From assembly GCA_012837935.1 (NCBI GenBank), contig DUQG01000008.1, positions 62,001 through 126,000 on the forward strand: a stretch of DNA of 64,000 nt. Reading direction: 5' to 3'. The notes beneath the pieces are model-generated. The model made no database searches. It had not been told where the DNA came from and worked only from the letters and a program-made list of their open reading frames with translations. Position numbers and translations under genes: made by a program. Of the stretch, positions 42,591 through 53,051 are shown in pieces. The stretch's first letter is position 1. The number at the start of each line of letters is the position of its first letter. Source of the DNA: Bacteroidales bacterium. Its GTDB lineage: Bacteria; Bacteroidota; Bacteroidia; Bacteroidales; Paludibacteraceae.

Positions 42591-44954
42591 ATGAAGACAA
42601 AACTTTCTACGCTGCTACTTGCAGTTCTTGTACTTGTTTCCTGCCAAAAACAGGCGCTTAACCTTCCCGCAGAAGGCGAAAATAATTTGAATTTAAACAC
42701 GCTACTGACTCTTTCTCAGGGTGAAAACATCATTGTTACACAAGATTTTATTTCCAATCCGAGTGAAATTGACAGTGTAAGTTCGGCTGAAATTGCAGTG
42801 GCACTGACCGACAAAAAATATAAAATTCAACTGAACGTTACACCCGAAACACCCAATTTTTTCAATATCAATATTTGGGTTAAAGGTGTTCCATACGCAA
42901 TTCCATGCCAAAAATCTGATAAAGTGGATTATGTTTTTTCGTTTAATCCACAAGGCAAAACCTACAAACGCGTTCAGATTGCCGGACAGATGAACGATTG
43001 GGCACCTAATCTTTCTCCTGATTTTGTACTGAATGAAGAAGGATTGTACACCGCTACGTTGTATTTAAGTCCGGGAACATACCTTTATCAAATGGCATTG
43101 GATGGCGATTGGAACCACGACCCAAACAACCCTGATAAAGTGGATAACGGCTACGGAAAATTCAATTCTATTTTGCAAGTGCCCGGAAACGCGGATAAAT
43201 TTCCAGTTTTAACAACAGAAAAAATAGCCGGAAGTACATTTACAGTTTCCGTTCAAAACGACGCGAAAAGTATCTTTGCATATTGGCAAAACTACTTGCT
43301 ACCGGAAAACTTTGTAAAGTTTGAAAATGGCAAAATAACCGTAACTATTCCACAAGAAGCCGGTAAAGTTGATCGCTCGTTTGTTCGCATTTGGGCTACA
43401 AATGATTGGGGCGTAAGTAACGATATTTTAGTTCCGCTTGCAAAAGGAAAAGTGCTGACTAAATCGGCGCAAATCAACCGCCATGACCGTCATGCACAGA
43501 TTATGTACTTTATGCTTGTTGACCGCTTCAAAAACGGAAATACCGACAACGACCGTCCGCTCAATAGCCCCGAAGTACATCCGAAAGTGGATTATTTCGG
43601 TGGAGACCTTGCCGGACTACAGCAAGTAATTGACGAAGGATATTTCAAAAAATTAGGTGTAAATACGCTTTGGATTTCACCACTAAATCAAAATCCTGAA
43701 GGTGCTTACGGTTATTATGCGCCCAAAAACACCAAATTTTCGCCTTATCACGGCTATTGGCCTATTTCATTCAGCAAAGTGGATCATCGCTTTGGTAGCA
43801 ATCAAGAACTGAAAGATTTGGTGAGCCATGCGCACAACAACGACATCAACATCTTGCTGGATTATGTAGCACACCACGTTCACGAACTTAATCCATTGTT
43901 CCAAAATCATCCGGAATATTTCACTTCGCTTTATCTGCCTGACGGTTCGTTAAATACCCAGCGTTGGAATGATCAGCGATTGACTACTTGGTTTGACACA
44001 TTTATTCCTACGATTGATTTTGCAAATCCGACGATGATTGAAATGATGACAGACAGTGCAATTTACTGGATTAATGAATTTAAAATTGACGGATTCCGCC
44101 ACGATGCTTGTAAACATGTGGATTTGCCTTTCTGGCGTACCTTGACAAAGAAAATCAAAGAAAATAATGAAGGAAGAAATCTGTATCAAATCGGTGAAAC
44201 TTACGGCAGTCCTGAACTGATTAACAGCTACTTGAACACGGGAATGCTTGACGGACAATTTGATTTCAATGTGTTTGAAGATGCAAATACAAGTTTTGCA
44301 GGTGTAGGACAACCTGACTTACAACGTGTAAATAACGTTCTACAAAGCAGTTTGAAAACTTACGGTTCACACAACCTGATGGGATACGTGTCCGGTAATC
44401 ACGATAAACCACGATTTATGGCGTTAGCATCAGGCGACTTGAAGTTTGGTGAAGATAGCAAAGAAGCCGGATGGAATCGTGAAATCGGCATTACTGACAG
44501 TATCGCATATGACAAACTGGCTCTGATGCAAACCTTTATCTTGACCGTTCCGGGTGTTCCGGTTATTTACTACGGTGACGAAATTGGTCTGACGGGTGCT
44601 AATGACCCGGATTGTCGAAGAATGATGAAGTTTGACGGCTGGAATGCTCGTGAGCAAAAGCTTTTCGACAAAACCGCAAAGCTTGCCAATCTTCGCAATA
44701 GCAATCCTGTGCTGATTTACGGAGACTTTATCAGTCTGAAAGTTGAAAAAGATAGCTGGATTTATGCACGTAAATATTTCGACAAAACAGCAATTGTAAT
44801 ATTTAACAACAGCGACCAAGCTAAGGAACTGGAAATGGAACTTCCTGCTAATTTACAAGGAAGTTTCAAAGCTACTTTCGGAAGTCAATTTACGCTGGAA
44901 GGTGGAAAATTGAAAATAAAACTGGAGCCGTATAGTTCGGAAGTGTTGCTGTAA
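42591..44954 (+). CDS. susG: SusG-like GH13 alpha-amylase lipoprotein
   Basis: 787 residues. Lipobox VLVLVSC (Cys18) predicts an outer-membrane surface lipoprotein. The N-terminal region (20-110) is unassigned. A CBM20/48-like starch-binding domain, about 115-200 (KRVQIAGQMNDWAPNLSP, YQMALDGDWNHDP), and a linker beta domain follow. The barrel, about 300-690, has catalytic Asp505 (GFRHDACKHVD), Glu536 (YQIGETYGS) and Asp605 (SGNHDKPRF). A C-terminal beta domain closes the chain. Role: endo-cleavage of starch at the cell surface, feeding SusCD. It lies 11 kb from the sus operon but has an operator-like site at almost the same spacing. Unusual 5' leader (palindromic repeat). The symbol is assigned by role, not by close orthology. 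Confidence 0.88.
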   Translation: MKTKLSTLLLAVLVLVSCQKQALNLPAEGENNLNLNTLLTLSQGENIIVTQDFISNPSEIDSVSSAEIAVALTDKKYKIQLNVTPETPNFFNINIWVKGVPYAIPCQKSDKVDYVFSFNPQGKTYKRVQIAGQMNDWAPNLSPDFVLNEEGLYTATLYLSPGTYLYQMALDGDWNHDPNNPDKVDNGYGKFNSILQVPGNADKFPVLTTEKIAGSTFTVSVQNDAKSIFAYWQNYLLPENFVKFENGKITVTIPQEAGKVDRSFVRIWATNDWGVSNDILVPLAKGKVLTKSAQINRHDRHAQIMYFMLVDRFKNGNTDNDRPLNSPEVHPKVDYFGGDLAGLQQVIDEGYFKKLGVNTLWISPLNQNPEGAYGYYAPKNTKFSPYHGYWPISFSKVDHRFGSNQELKDLVSHAHNNDINILLDYVAHHVHELNPLFQNHPEYFTSLYLPDGSLNTQRWNDQRLTTWFDTFIPTIDFANPTMIEMMTDSAIYWINEFKIDGFRHDACKHVDLPFWRTLTKKIKENNEGRNLYQIGETYGSPELINSYLNTGMLDGQFDFNVFEDANTSFAGVGQPDLQRVNNVLQSSLKTYGSHNLMGYVSGNHDKPRFMALASGDLKFGEDSKEAGWNREIGITDSIAYDKLALMQTFILTVPGVPVIYYGDEIGLTGANDPDCRRMMKFDGWNAREQKLFDKTAKLANLRNSNPVLIYGDFISLKVEKDSWIYARKYFDKTAIVIFNNSDQAKELEMELPANLQGSFKATFGSQFTLEGGKLKIKLEPYSSEVLL

Positions 44955-45096
44955 AATAGAAAGGCGTTATTTTTAATAAATTAACAGCTTATAACAACCT
45001 TATCACCTTATTTTATGCTTGAGGCGATAAGGTTGTATCTTTTCTTATATTCTAATTCAATTTGCTTTGACACAAAATTTAGTAATTTTTAAACCT

Positions 45097-45597
45097 ATGA
45101 TAACAATTTCAGAAAAAAAACTACAAGAAGCAGGTGCTCTCGGAATAGATGAGTTCCTGCAAGTTTTTATTGATGCGTATTTAGAAGCACTAGACGGAAA
45201 TTTAACTGCTGATAATATGCATTTGCTTAATGGCAATCAGCATTCACTTCTTGCATACTATTTTTTACGCGAGGAAGTAATGCAAGGCGGTTTTGTGCAG
45301 TTAATCCAAAATGGCTACGGAGGATATGTTTTTGATAATCCGACAGCGAAGGCTCTCAAACAGTTTGGTGCTACGGATACAGCAAAAATTGTTTACAAAG
45401 CCAAAGATATTTTCGATTTCAATCGCGAAGAGCTTGAAAGAGAAACTACCGAAGAGGAATTTATGGCTATGTACGTGGACTTTGAGCAGTTTGATGAGTT
45501 GGAAGAGATGTTTTTTGAAATAGAAGAAGAGCAAACTGCCATTATTGCGCAGTATGTTGATGAGAACATTGCGAAATTTGGTGAAGTAGCCAAATAG
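45097..45597 (+). CDS. DUF4375 (DMP19-like) protein
   Basis: 166 residues from the ATG at 45097; a TTG 30 bases upstream in frame lacks support. Cytoplasmic, very acidic (IFDFNREELERETTEEEF). The core motif region AYYFLREEVMQGGFVQLIQN, then GYGGYVFDNP, fits the DUF4375 family, whose members include DNA-mimic-like DMP19. A molecular role is not established here. Single gene between the SusG-like and glycosylase genes. Confidence 0.75.
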   Translation: MITISEKKLQEAGALGIDEFLQVFIDAYLEALDGNLTADNMHLLNGNQHSLLAYYFLREEVMQGGFVQLIQNGYGGYVFDNPTAKALKQFGATDTAKIVYKAKDIFDFNREELERETTEEEFMAMYVDFEQFDELEEMFFEIEEEQTAIIAQYVDENIAKFGEVAK

Positions 45598-45656
45598 TCT
45601 CTCTTTTGGGTTGCTAAATGCAAATCTTAATAGTCCCAAGATTGAAATAAGAAGAT

Positions 45657-45664
45657 TAATTTTG
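45657..45664 (+). promoter_or_regulatory. -7 promoter element TAATTTTG just before the glycosylase ATG
   Basis: TAATTTTGCA ends 3 bases before the ATG at 45670, so the transcript would begin at or within a base or two of the start codon: a leaderless or nearly leaderless mRNA. Confidence 0.55.
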
Positions 45665-45669
45665 CAACA

Positions 45670-46173
45670 ATGAAACGTTTGAAATTGGATTTTTACAGTC
45701 AGGATGCGGTTACTCTGGCTCAGCAGCTTTTGGGAAAAACGCTGGTTAGGGTGTTTGACGATGGTTCTGTACGTCAGTACAAAATTACTGCAACGGAAGC
45801 TTATTGTGGCGCTGAAGACAAGGCTTGTCATGCCAGTAAAGGACGTACACCACGCACGGAAGTGATGTTTCACTCGGGCGGAAAACTTTATGTCTATCTT
45901 ATTTACGGTATCTATTGGTTGCTAAATGTGGTTTCCGGAATGGAAGATAATCCTGAAGCAGTTTTAATCTGCGGATTGAATGAGATTAGAGGTTCGGGTA
46001 GGGTAGGACGTGAGCTAAAAATTGATAAATCTTTTTACGGTGAAGACTTACAAACATCTAAGCGAATATGGATAGAAGATGGTGAAGAACTTTCCGATAT
46101 CATGGCAAAACCTCGTGTAGGTGTGGATTATGCCGAAGAGTGGAAAGATAAATTGTGGCGATTTGAGATTTAA
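45670..46173 (+). CDS. 3-methyladenine DNA glycosylase (AAG/MPG family)
   Basis: 167 residues, about 25-30 shorter than typical bacterial members. It excises alkylated purines in base-excision repair. The N-terminal AQQLLGKTLVRVF, catalytic-Glu segment ITATEAYCGAEDKACHASKG, and YVYLIYGIYWLLNVVSG are all present. The C-terminal AKPRVGVDYAEEWKDKLWRF closes the fold. The shortening falls in the loops after EAVLICGLNEIRG, so it looks like a compact family member rather than a broken gene. Probably translated from a leaderless message. Confidence 0.88.
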   Translation: MKRLKLDFYSQDAVTLAQQLLGKTLVRVFDDGSVRQYKITATEAYCGAEDKACHASKGRTPRTEVMFHSGGKLYVYLIYGIYWLLNVVSGMEDNPEAVLICGLNEIRGSGRVGRELKIDKSFYGEDLQTSKRIWIEDGEELSDIMAKPRVGVDYAEEWKDKLWRFEI

Positions 46174-46316
46174 AATACAGATTATTTCTTTGCGTGCCAT
46201 TTTGTCCGTGCTTATTCGGGAAGCAGAAAAACTTATGACATCTTTACCGATTTTCAAACAAACAGCTTTTAGGTACTATTTTTGAGTAAATACTTTCACA
46301 AATATATTCAAATCAC

Positions 46317-46324
46317 TATTTTTG
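46317..46324 (+). promoter_or_regulatory. -7 promoter element TATTTTTG for clpC
   Basis: 24 bases before the ATG at 46348. A second TATTTTTG is at 46277-46284. Both lie where an upstream in-frame TTG start (46282) would place coding sequence, so the ATG at 46348 is the start. Confidence 0.6.
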
Positions 46325-46347
46325 TGAAAAATCAAATAGAATACAAT

Positions 46348-48864
46348 ATGGCAATAAAATATTCAGAACAACTTAATAACATCTTTTCATACAGCGTACA
46401 AGAGGCTGAGCGTTTGGGAAATGCGTACGTAGGTCCGGAGCATCTTTTGTTGGGACTTATTCGCTTAGGTAATAGTCGTGCGTTTGCTCTTATGATGCAG
46501 ATGGATGTGGATGTGGAAGGTGTAAAACGAAAAATTGAAGCTATGGTGCGAACAGACCAAGAACCGACCGGAGCAGAAATTCCTTTGTTGAAAAGCACCG
46601 AAAAAATAAAGAAAATCATGGAGTTGGAAGCGCGTTCTAGCTCTTCGGAAGAAGCAGAAACAGAACATTTGCTTTTGGCGATTTTAAAAGATAAAAATAA
46701 CTTAGCAGTGGATGTTTTGAATGAAGAAGGTTTGACTTACGAAAAAATTCAGGAAAAAGTGAACCCAATGGTGGATGAACCGCAATCAGCTATTCCTGCT
46801 GAGGATGATGATGAGAACGAAGAACCGTTTTCCGCTCGTTCGAAGTCTCGTACGAAATCTTCTTCCGGAAACAAATCAAGCGAAACGCCTGCTTTGGATA
46901 CTTTCGGAACCGATATAACCAAAGCAGCCGCTAACAATCGTCTTGATCCTGTTGTAGGACGAACAAAAGAGATTGAGCGTATTGCTCAGATTTTGAGTCG
47001 TAGAAAGAAAAACAATCCGGTGCTGATTGGTGATCCGGGAGTAGGAAAGTCGGCGATTGTGGAAGGTTTGGCATTGCGAATTGTGCAGCGAAAAGTTTCA
47101 CGTGTTTTGTTTGATAAGCGTGTGGTAGCTTTGGATATGGCGTCTATTGTGGCGGGAACAAAATACCGCGGACAATTTGAAGAGCGGATTAAAGCCATTC
47201 TAAACGAACTACAGAAAAATCCGAATATCATCCTATTTATCGATGAAATTCATACGATTGTGGGAGCGGGTGGTGCACCGGGTTCACTGGATGCAGCAAA
47301 TATGTTGAAACCGGCATTGGCACGAGGAGAAATACAATGTGTGGGCGCTACTACGATGGATGAGTATCGTCAAAGTATTGAAAAAGACGGAGCGTTAGAG
47401 CGTCGCTTCCAAAAAGTAATTGTTGACCCAACAACGCCGGAAGAAACGCTGGAAATTTTGAGAAATATTCAAGATCGTTACGAATATCACCACAATGTGC
47501 GCTACACACCGGAAGCCATTAAAGCCTGTGTGCGCTTAACCGATAGGTATATTACCGACCACAGTTTCCCGGACAAGGCAATTGATGCGTTGGATGAGGC
47601 GGGCTCGCGAGTGCATATTGCTACAGTAGCAGTGCCGGAATATATTGAGGCATTGGAAAAAAAGCTGGAAGAGCTGAAAGAAGAAAAAAATCGTGTGATT
47701 GCGGAGCAAAAATACGAAGAGGCTGTGCCAATTCGCGATAAAGAAAAAGAGACACAATATAAATTAGAAGACGCTATCAAGCGTTGGGAAAAAGAATCTC
47801 AAGAAAATCCGGAAATCGTGGATGAAGAAAAAGTGGCGGAAGTAGTGGCGATGATGTCCGGTGTTCCGGTACAGCGAATTGCTCAGGCGGAAGGACTGAA
47901 ACTTCGTCAGATGGGTGAGGTACTTAGTTCAAAAGTAATTGGGCAAGACGATGCGGTAGCTACAATAACGAAAGCAATTCAGCGAAATCGTATCGGACTG
48001 AAAGACCCGAACAAACCGATTGGAACTTTTCTTTTCCTTGGACCTACGGGTGTGGGAAAAACCCACTTGGCAAAGGTGTTAGCGGATTTTATGTTTGACA
48101 GCCAAGATGCACTTATTCGTGTAGATATGAGTGAGTATATGGAAAAATTTACCGTTTCACGCCTTGTAGGAGCTCCTCCCGGATATGTAGGATATGAAGA
48201 GGGCGGACAACTCACAGAAAAAGTACGTCGCAAACCTTACTCAATTGTTCTGCTGGATGAGATTGAAAAAGCGCACCCTGATGTGTTTAATATTTTACTT
48301 CAGGTAATGGACGAAGGACGCTTGACTGATAGTCTCGGACGTAGAGTTGATTTTAAAAATACCATTATCATTATGACTTCCAATGTGGGAACTCGTCAGT
48401 TGAAAGACTTCGGACGTGGTGTAGGATTTAATATGGATGATGATTCGACTATGGACTCTGAATACTCACGTGGCGTGATTAAAAAAGCATTGAATAAAAC
48501 TTTTGCACCGGAGTTTTTGAACCGTGTTGATGATATTGTGATGTTTGATCAACTTGGTAAGGATAGCTTGAAACTAATTATAGACCTTGAATTGGCAGGG
48601 CTATTTAAGCGTGTTACTGATTTAGGATTTAAACTTGAACTTTCTGACGCAGCCAAAGACTTTATAGCTGAAAAAGGTTACGATGTGCAGTTTGGTGCTC
48701 GTCCATTAAAACGTGCTATTCAGCGCTATTTGGAAGATGAGTTGGCAGATGTGGTTCTTTCTGGTGAAGTGGCTGAAGGGGACACAATACTGATGGAATT
48801 AAATAAAGAAAAAGATGGCGTAAAAGCAAAAATTGTTAAAGCTGAACCTGTGCAAAGTGAATAG
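46348..48864 (+). CDS. clpC: ATP-dependent Clp protease ATPase subunit ClpC
   Basis: 838 residues from the ATG at 46348. AAA+ unfoldase that feeds proteins to ClpP. The N-terminal Clp repeat domain covers about 1-145 ([20 protein letters not shown]). D1 has Walker [10 protein letters not shown] and [20 protein letters not shown]. The coiled-coil middle domain (about 405-480) includes [21 protein letters not shown]2 has Walker [13 protein letters not shown], and the C-terminal domain has [20 protein letters not shown]. The order and length are those of ClpC. A lysine/serine-rich linker ([18 protein letters not shown]) joins the N-domain to D1. Ends at a clear terminator. Confidence 0.97.
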   Translation: MAIKYSEQLNNIFSYSVQEAERLGNAYVGPEHLLLGLIRLGNSRAFALMMQMDVDVEGVKRKIEAMVRTDQEPTGAEIPLLKSTEKIKKIMELEARSSSSEEAETEHLLLAILKDKNNLAVDVLNEEGLTYEKIQEKVNPMVDEPQSAIPAEDDDENEEPFSARSKSRTKSSSGNKSSETPALDTFGTDITKAAANNRLDPVVGRTKEIERIAQILSRRKKNNPVLIGDPGVGKSAIVEGLALRIVQRKVSRVLFDKRVVALDMASIVAGTKYRGQFEERIKAILNELQKNPNIILFIDEIHTIVGAGGAPGSLDAANMLKPALARGEIQCVGATTMDEYRQSIEKDGALERRFQKVIVDPTTPEETLEILRNIQDRYEYHHNVRYTPEAIKACVRLTDRYITDHSFPDKAIDALDEAGSRVHIATVAVPEYIEALEKKLEELKEEKNRVIAEQKYEEAVPIRDKEKETQYKLEDAIKRWEKESQENPEIVDEEKVAEVVAMMSGVPVQRIAQAEGLKLRQMGEVLSSKVIGQDDAVATITKAIQRNRIGLKDPNKPIGTFLFLGPTGVGKTHLAKVLADFMFDSQDALIRVDMSEYMEKFTVSRLVGAPPGYVGYEEGGQLTEKVRRKPYSIVLLDEIEKAHPDVFNILLQVMDEGRLTDSLGRRVDFKNTIIIMTSNVGTRQLKDFGRGVGFNMDDDSTMDSEYSRGVIKKALNKTFAPEFLNRVDDIVMFDQLGKDSLKLIIDLELAGLFKRVTDLGFKLELSDAAKDFIAEKGYDVQFGARPLKRAIQRYLEDELADVVLSGEVAEGDTILMELNKEKDGVKAKIVKAEPVQSE

Positions 48865-48882
48865 ATTCACAAATAATACTAT

Positions 48883-48915
48883 AAAAAAGGACGATTTTAA
48901 TATCGTCCTTTTTTG
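48883..48915. terminator. Rho-independent terminator between clpC and the YitT-family gene
   Basis: Stem AAAAAAGGACGAT / ATCGTCCTTTTTT with loop TTTA, giving T runs on both strands between convergent genes. Confidence 0.88.
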
Positions 48916-48923
48916 TTGTTGCT

Positions 48924-48951
48924 GTAGAGACGAGGCATGTCTTGTCTCTAC
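48924..48951. repeat. 28-bp near-palindrome with GTAGAGAC / GTCTCTAC ends
   Basis: Starts GTAGAGACGAGGCAT and ends GTCTTGTCTCTAC; the two halves are complementary except at two mirrored positions. It abuts the YitT stop codon. Such GTAGAGAC...GTCTCTAC units are widespread intergenic repeats; this is the only copy I see here. Confidence 0.65.
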
Positions 48952-48953
48952 TA

Positions 48954-49823
48954 CTATTTCAGTACATCAAAGCCTTTTCCATATACACCAACCACGTTAG
49001 CTTGGGTGACGAAAGCATTTTGATCTATGCTTTTCACCAATCGGAAAATAGAAGTAGATTCGGTTTTACGAGCCATCACGATAATGATTTTTTGCGGTTT
49101 TTTAGAAAACCATCCCATGCCTTCTATAATGGTGCATCCACGTTTGATTTCTGAGTTAATATGATTGGCAACTTCCTCGTATTTATTAGTGAAAATAAAA
49201 AACTGAACCGATTGTCTCATCCCACTAATTGCCACATCCACAGCATAATACATTACTGCCATCACAATCAAACCGATGGCGATTTTTTCCATGCTTTGGA
49301 AAAGGAAAAAGGACGAACTGACAATCAAAATATCCACCAACAGCAGTACGCGTCCCATGCTTACGTGACGGTATTTTGTAACAACTGCACCAATAATATC
49401 CGTGCCTCCGGTGCTGCCGTTTACGGAATAAACCAAACCTAGTCCCGCTCCACAAAAAATAGCACCAATAATGGAAGAAAGTAGCGGATCTGCATGGATA
49501 ATTGGTTCAGTGATGTAAGTTTCACCGTAGCGAAGAAGTATTGTCAGTGCAGCCACACTTAGTACGGTTTTTACAACAAAGTTTTTTCCCACAATTCTCC
49601 ATGCAATAATGAGCAGTATGGCGTTGATAGTAATGTATGAAACCCACAGTGGAATGTCTGTAGCAGATTTTATCAAAACCGTGATACCTGCCAATCCCCC
49701 TGTTACAATTTTATTAGGCAAGAGAAACCCGGTCAGACCGAGCGCATAACAAATAAGCCCAATAAAAATCATCACATAGTCTTTCCAGTAGAAAGATTTC
49801 AAATAGTCGTGTTTTTTTTCCAT
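48954..49823 (-). CDS. YitT-family membrane protein (DUF161 + DUF2179)
   Basis: 289 residues. Five to six membrane segments (about 14-205), with GFLLPNKIVTGGLAGITVLI and GLGLVYSVNGSTGGTDIIGA, as in the YitT_membrane family. The cytoplasmic C-terminal DUF2179 domain covers about 225-285 (HINSEIKRGCTIIEGMGWFS, ENAFVTQANVVGVYGKGF-like end). Transport substrate unknown. Convergent with clpC. 32-bp gap from the leuS stop codon upstream; may be co-transcribed with leuS. Confidence 0.88.
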   Translation of the reverse strand: MEKKHDYLKSFYWKDYVMIFIGLICYALGLTGFLLPNKIVTGGLAGITVLIKSATDIPLWVSYITINAILLIIAWRIVGKNFVVKTVLSVAALTILLRYGETYITEPIIHADPLLSSIIGAIFCGAGLGLVYSVNGSTGGTDIIGAVVTKYRHVSMGRVLLLVDILIVSSSFFLFQSMEKIAIGLIVMAVMYYAVDVAISGMRQSVQFFIFTNKYEEVANHINSEIKRGCTIIEGMGWFSKKPQKIIIVMARKTESTSIFRLVKSIDQNAFVTQANVVGVYGKGFDVLK

Positions 49824-49855
49824 GATGCTGCTATAGGTTTTTTTAGAAATTTTGC

Positions 49856-52612
49856 TTAAATAACGATATTCACAATCTTACCCGGCACAACAATCACTTT
49901 TTTAGGTGTCTTGCCTTCTAAGTATTTAGTTGATTGTTCGTTAGCCAATGTTGTTTTTTCAATTTCCTCTTTGTTCATATCAGCCGGAAGTTCTAAAGTG
50001 AAGCGAACTTTTCCGTTGAAAGAAATCGGATATTTAATTGAGTTTTCTATCAGATATTCTTCGTTGTGCCCGGGCCATTCAGCATCACAAACTGATGTTT
50101 CATTACCCAGCAAATGATACATTTCTTCGGCGATATGTGGTGCAAAAGGTGCCAAAATAATGGAAAGCGGTTCCAAAATGGCTTTTTTGTTACACTTCAT
50201 AGCTGAAAGTTCATTCAGACAAATCATAAATGCAGAAATGGACGTATTGTACGAGAAATGCTCAATATCGTACGAAACTTTTTTTATTGTTTTATGAAGT
50301 GTTTTCAGTTCTTCAGCGGTTGGCTCTTCTGTGCTAATATTTAATGTATCACCATCAAACAGCAATCCCCAAAGTCTTCTGAGGAAACGATGCACACCGT
50401 CAATTCCGTTGGTGTCCCAAGGTTTGGATTGCTCTAACGGTCCAAGAAACATTTCATAGAATCTTAATGTGTCAGCTCCGTAGTTTTCTACGATGTCGTC
50501 GGGATTTACTACGTTAAACATTGATTTGGACATTTTTTCCACAGCCCAACCGCATACATATTTTCCATCTTCAAGGATAAATTCGGCATCTTTATATTCA
50601 GGATTCCAGTTGCGGAACTTTTCAATATCAAGAATGTCGTTGTGAACAATATTTACATCCACGTGAATGGGTGTAACCTCGTATTGCTCTTTCAGATTCA
50701 ATGAAACAAAAGTATTTGTACCTTGAATTCGATACACGAAATTACTTCTACCTTGTATCATTCCTTGATTAATCAGCTTTTTGAAAGGCTCATCTTTTAC
50801 CACGTAACCCAAGTCATAAAGGAACTTATTCCAGAAACGACTGTAAATCAAGTGTCCTGTAGCGTGTTCCGTACCGCCGATATACAAATCCACATCTTGC
50901 CAATATTCGTTTGCTTCTTTGCTAACTAATGCTTGGTCGTTTTTCGGATCCATATATCTTAAATAATAGGCAGATGAACCTGCAAATCCGGGCATAGTAT
51001 TTAGTTCCAGCTTGTAACCATCTTCTGTAACCCAGTTTTTTGCACGTCCCAGTGGTGGCTCACCTGTTTCAGTAGGTAGGTATTTATCTACTTCGGGAAG
51101 TTCGAGCGGAAGTTTGCTCTCATCCAGCATATAAGGCATGTCATCCTTATAATATACAGGGAATGGTTCACCCCAATAACGCTGACGACTAAAAATAGCA
51201 TCACGTAAGCGATAATTCACTTTCACTTTTCCAATTCCTTTTTCTTCTACATGTTTTTTAGCCTTTTCAATAGCTTCAGGTACGGTTAGTCCATTTAAGA
51301 AACCGGAATTTATCATTATTCCTTCTTTAGCATCAAAGCTCTCTTCGCTTACATCGGCACCTTCAATCAGCGGAATAATCGGTAAGTCAAAATGTTTTGC
51401 AAAAGCATAGTCGCGGCTATCGTGTGCAGGAACTGCCATAATCGCACCTGTTCCGTAGCCTGCCAGCACATAATCACTAATCCAGATTGGAATTTCCGTT
51501 CCGGAAACAGGGTTTACGGCATACGAACCCGAGAAAACACCTGTAACTTTTTTATCCATCAGTCGCTCACGTTCAGTGCGTTTTTTAGTGGCATCAATAT
51601 ACTCTTTTACTGCCTCAGCTTGTTCCGCTGTGGTACAAATATCTACTAATTCACTTTCAGGTGCAAGCACCATAAAGGTAACACCATAAATAGTGTCTGT
51701 ACGAGTAGTAAATACATCAAATGCATAATCCTTATCTTTCAGTTTGAAAGTCATTTCTGCACCCTCACTTCTTCCAATCCAGTTTCTTTGTGTCTCTTTC
51801 AGCGAGTCAGTCCAGTCGATGCTGTCAAGTCCGTCAAGTAGTCGCTGAGCATAAGCAGAAACACGCAAGCTCCACTGACGCATCACTTTTTGCTCTACCG
51901 GATGACCGCCACGAATGGAAACGCCTTCGCTCACTTCGTCATTGGCAAGTACGGTACCTAGTGCAGGGCACCAGTTTACTTTCAAATCAGCCAAATAAGC
52001 AATCCGATAATTTAGCAAAATTTCTTGTTGCTCTTTTTCTGATTTTGCTTTCCACTCATTAGCTGTAAATGTTAATTCCTCTGAACAAGCAGCATTTACA
52101 CCATCCGTACCTTTACTTTCGAAATGTTTTACCAAGTTAGTAATCGGCTCAGCTTTATTTGTAACATTGTTGTAATAGTGGTCAAACATTTTAATAAAAG
52201 CCCACTGTGTCCATTTATAATAATTAGGCTCACAGGTGCGCACTTCCCTGTCCCAATCGTAAGAAAACCCGATTTTATCCAGCTGCTCACGGTAGCGGGC
52301 GATATTTTGCTCTGTGGTAATGGCAGGGTGCTGTCCGGTTTGGATGGCATATTGCTCGGCAGGAAGTCCGTAAGCATCGTATCCCATCGGGTGAAGCACG
52401 TTAAAACCTTTCTGGCGTTTGTATCTGCTGTAAATGTCGGATGCAATATATCCCAGCGGGTGTCCTACGTGCAATCCGGCGCCGGAAGGGTAGGGGAACA
52501 TATCCAACACATAAAATTTGGGCTTTGAATGGTCAATATCAACTTTATAGGTCTTACTGTCAATCCAATGCTTTTGCCACTTTTGTTCTATCTCTTTGAA
52601 ATTGTATTCCAT
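49856..52612 (-). CDS. leuS: Leucyl-tRNA synthetase
   Basis: 918 residues. Class I synthetase for tRNA-Leu with the HIGH motif in [17 protein letters not shown] (about 40-56), an editing (CP1) domain at about 230-480 ([35 protein letters not shown]), and KMSKS in [18 protein letters not shown]-terminal anticodon-binding helical domain follows. A longer insert before the KMSKS loop ([20 protein letters not shown]) is often present in Bacteroidota LeuS. Normal otherwise. Confidence 0.98.
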   Translation of the reverse strand: MEYNFKEIEQKWQKHWIDSKTYKVDIDHSKPKFYVLDMFPYPSGAGLHVGHPLGYIASDIYSRYKRQKGFNVLHPMGYDAYGLPAEQYAIQTGQHPAITTEQNIARYREQLDKIGFSYDWDREVRTCEPNYYKWTQWAFIKMFDHYYNNVTNKAEPITNLVKHFESKGTDGVNAACSEELTFTANEWKAKSEKEQQEILLNYRIAYLADLKVNWCPALGTVLANDEVSEGVSIRGGHPVEQKVMRQWSLRVSAYAQRLLDGLDSIDWTDSLKETQRNWIGRSEGAEMTFKLKDKDYAFDVFTTRTDTIYGVTFMVLAPESELVDICTTAEQAEAVKEYIDATKKRTERERLMDKKVTGVFSGSYAVNPVSGTEIPIWISDYVLAGYGTGAIMAVPAHDSRDYAFAKHFDLPIIPLIEGADVSEESFDAKEGIMINSGFLNGLTVPEAIEKAKKHVEEKGIGKVKVNYRLRDAIFSRQRYWGEPFPVYYKDDMPYMLDESKLPLELPEVDKYLPTETGEPPLGRAKNWVTEDGYKLELNTMPGFAGSSAYYLRYMDPKNDQALVSKEANEYWQDVDLYIGGTEHATGHLIYSRFWNKFLYDLGYVVKDEPFKKLINQGMIQGRSNFVYRIQGTNTFVSLNLKEQYEVTPIHVDVNIVHNDILDIEKFRNWNPEYKDAEFILEDGKYVCGWAVEKMSKSMFNVVNPDDIVENYGADTLRFYEMFLGPLEQSKPWDTNGIDGVHRFLRRLWGLLFDGDTLNISTEEPTAEELKTLHKTIKKVSYDIEHFSYNTSISAFMICLNELSAMKCNKKAILEPLSIILAPFAPHIAEEMYHLLGNETSVCDAEWPGHNEEYLIENSIKYPISFNGKVRFTLELPADMNKEEIEKTTLANEQSTKYLEGKTPKKVIVVPGKIVNIVI

Positions 52613-52647
52613 AATCTCTGATAATTTTTTGAGGAAAATAACGGCTG

Positions 52648-52655
52648 CAAAGGTA
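52648..52655 (-). promoter_or_regulatory. -7 promoter element TACCTTTG for leuS
   Basis: Minus strand TACCTTTGCA, 35 bases before the leuS ATG, matches TAnnTTTG. It lies in the 439-bp leuS/exbB gap, which holds promoters only. Confidence 0.6.
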
Positions 52656-52793
52656 CAAAATAAGCGTGAAATGAAAAAAGTATCTTTCGTCTGTTTTGAG
52701 TGAACTTTGGATATAAATCTCGAAATATTTTGTTTTACTACTTAGTTTCTTAAAATTTTTTTGTTAATAATGTGAATAAATTGAAGTTTTTTA

Positions 52794-52801
52794 TATATTT
52801 G
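52794..52801 (+). promoter_or_regulatory. -7 promoter element TATATTTG, distal promoter candidate for exbB
   Basis: TATATTTGCAAAT matches TAnnTTTG; about 250 bases before the exbB ATG. The surrounding region is very AT-rich. Confidence 0.45.
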
Positions 52802-52898
52802 CAAATTAAATGGATAAAAATAACGATTGACAGATAAAATTTTATAGTAAAAAAAGCAAATATTTTATATTTTGTTGTTTTTATTAACTAAAATATAT

Positions 52899-52906
52899 TA
52901 TTTTTG
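52899..52906 (+). promoter_or_regulatory. -7 promoter element TATTTTTG, proximal promoter candidate for exbB
   Basis: Matches TAnnTTTG; it would give a leader of about 140 bases to the exbB ATG. The leader contains no ORF or clear hairpin that I can see. Confidence 0.5.
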
Positions 52907-53051
52907 TAGGGTCATCATCTGATTTTGCGATAATAATGACAGGCTGCTGACGTTATGATATTTATTAACCAAAAAAATAATTCAAACAATTAAAAAACAA
53001 AAATTATTAACACCGTGAAATTCACAAAGTTTCACACAAAACTTTACTATT

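Noticed and set aside
45301..45873. 190-residue minus-strand reading frame
   Set aside because: Antisense to the DUF4375 and glycosylase genes, both well supported, and crossing the promoter between them.
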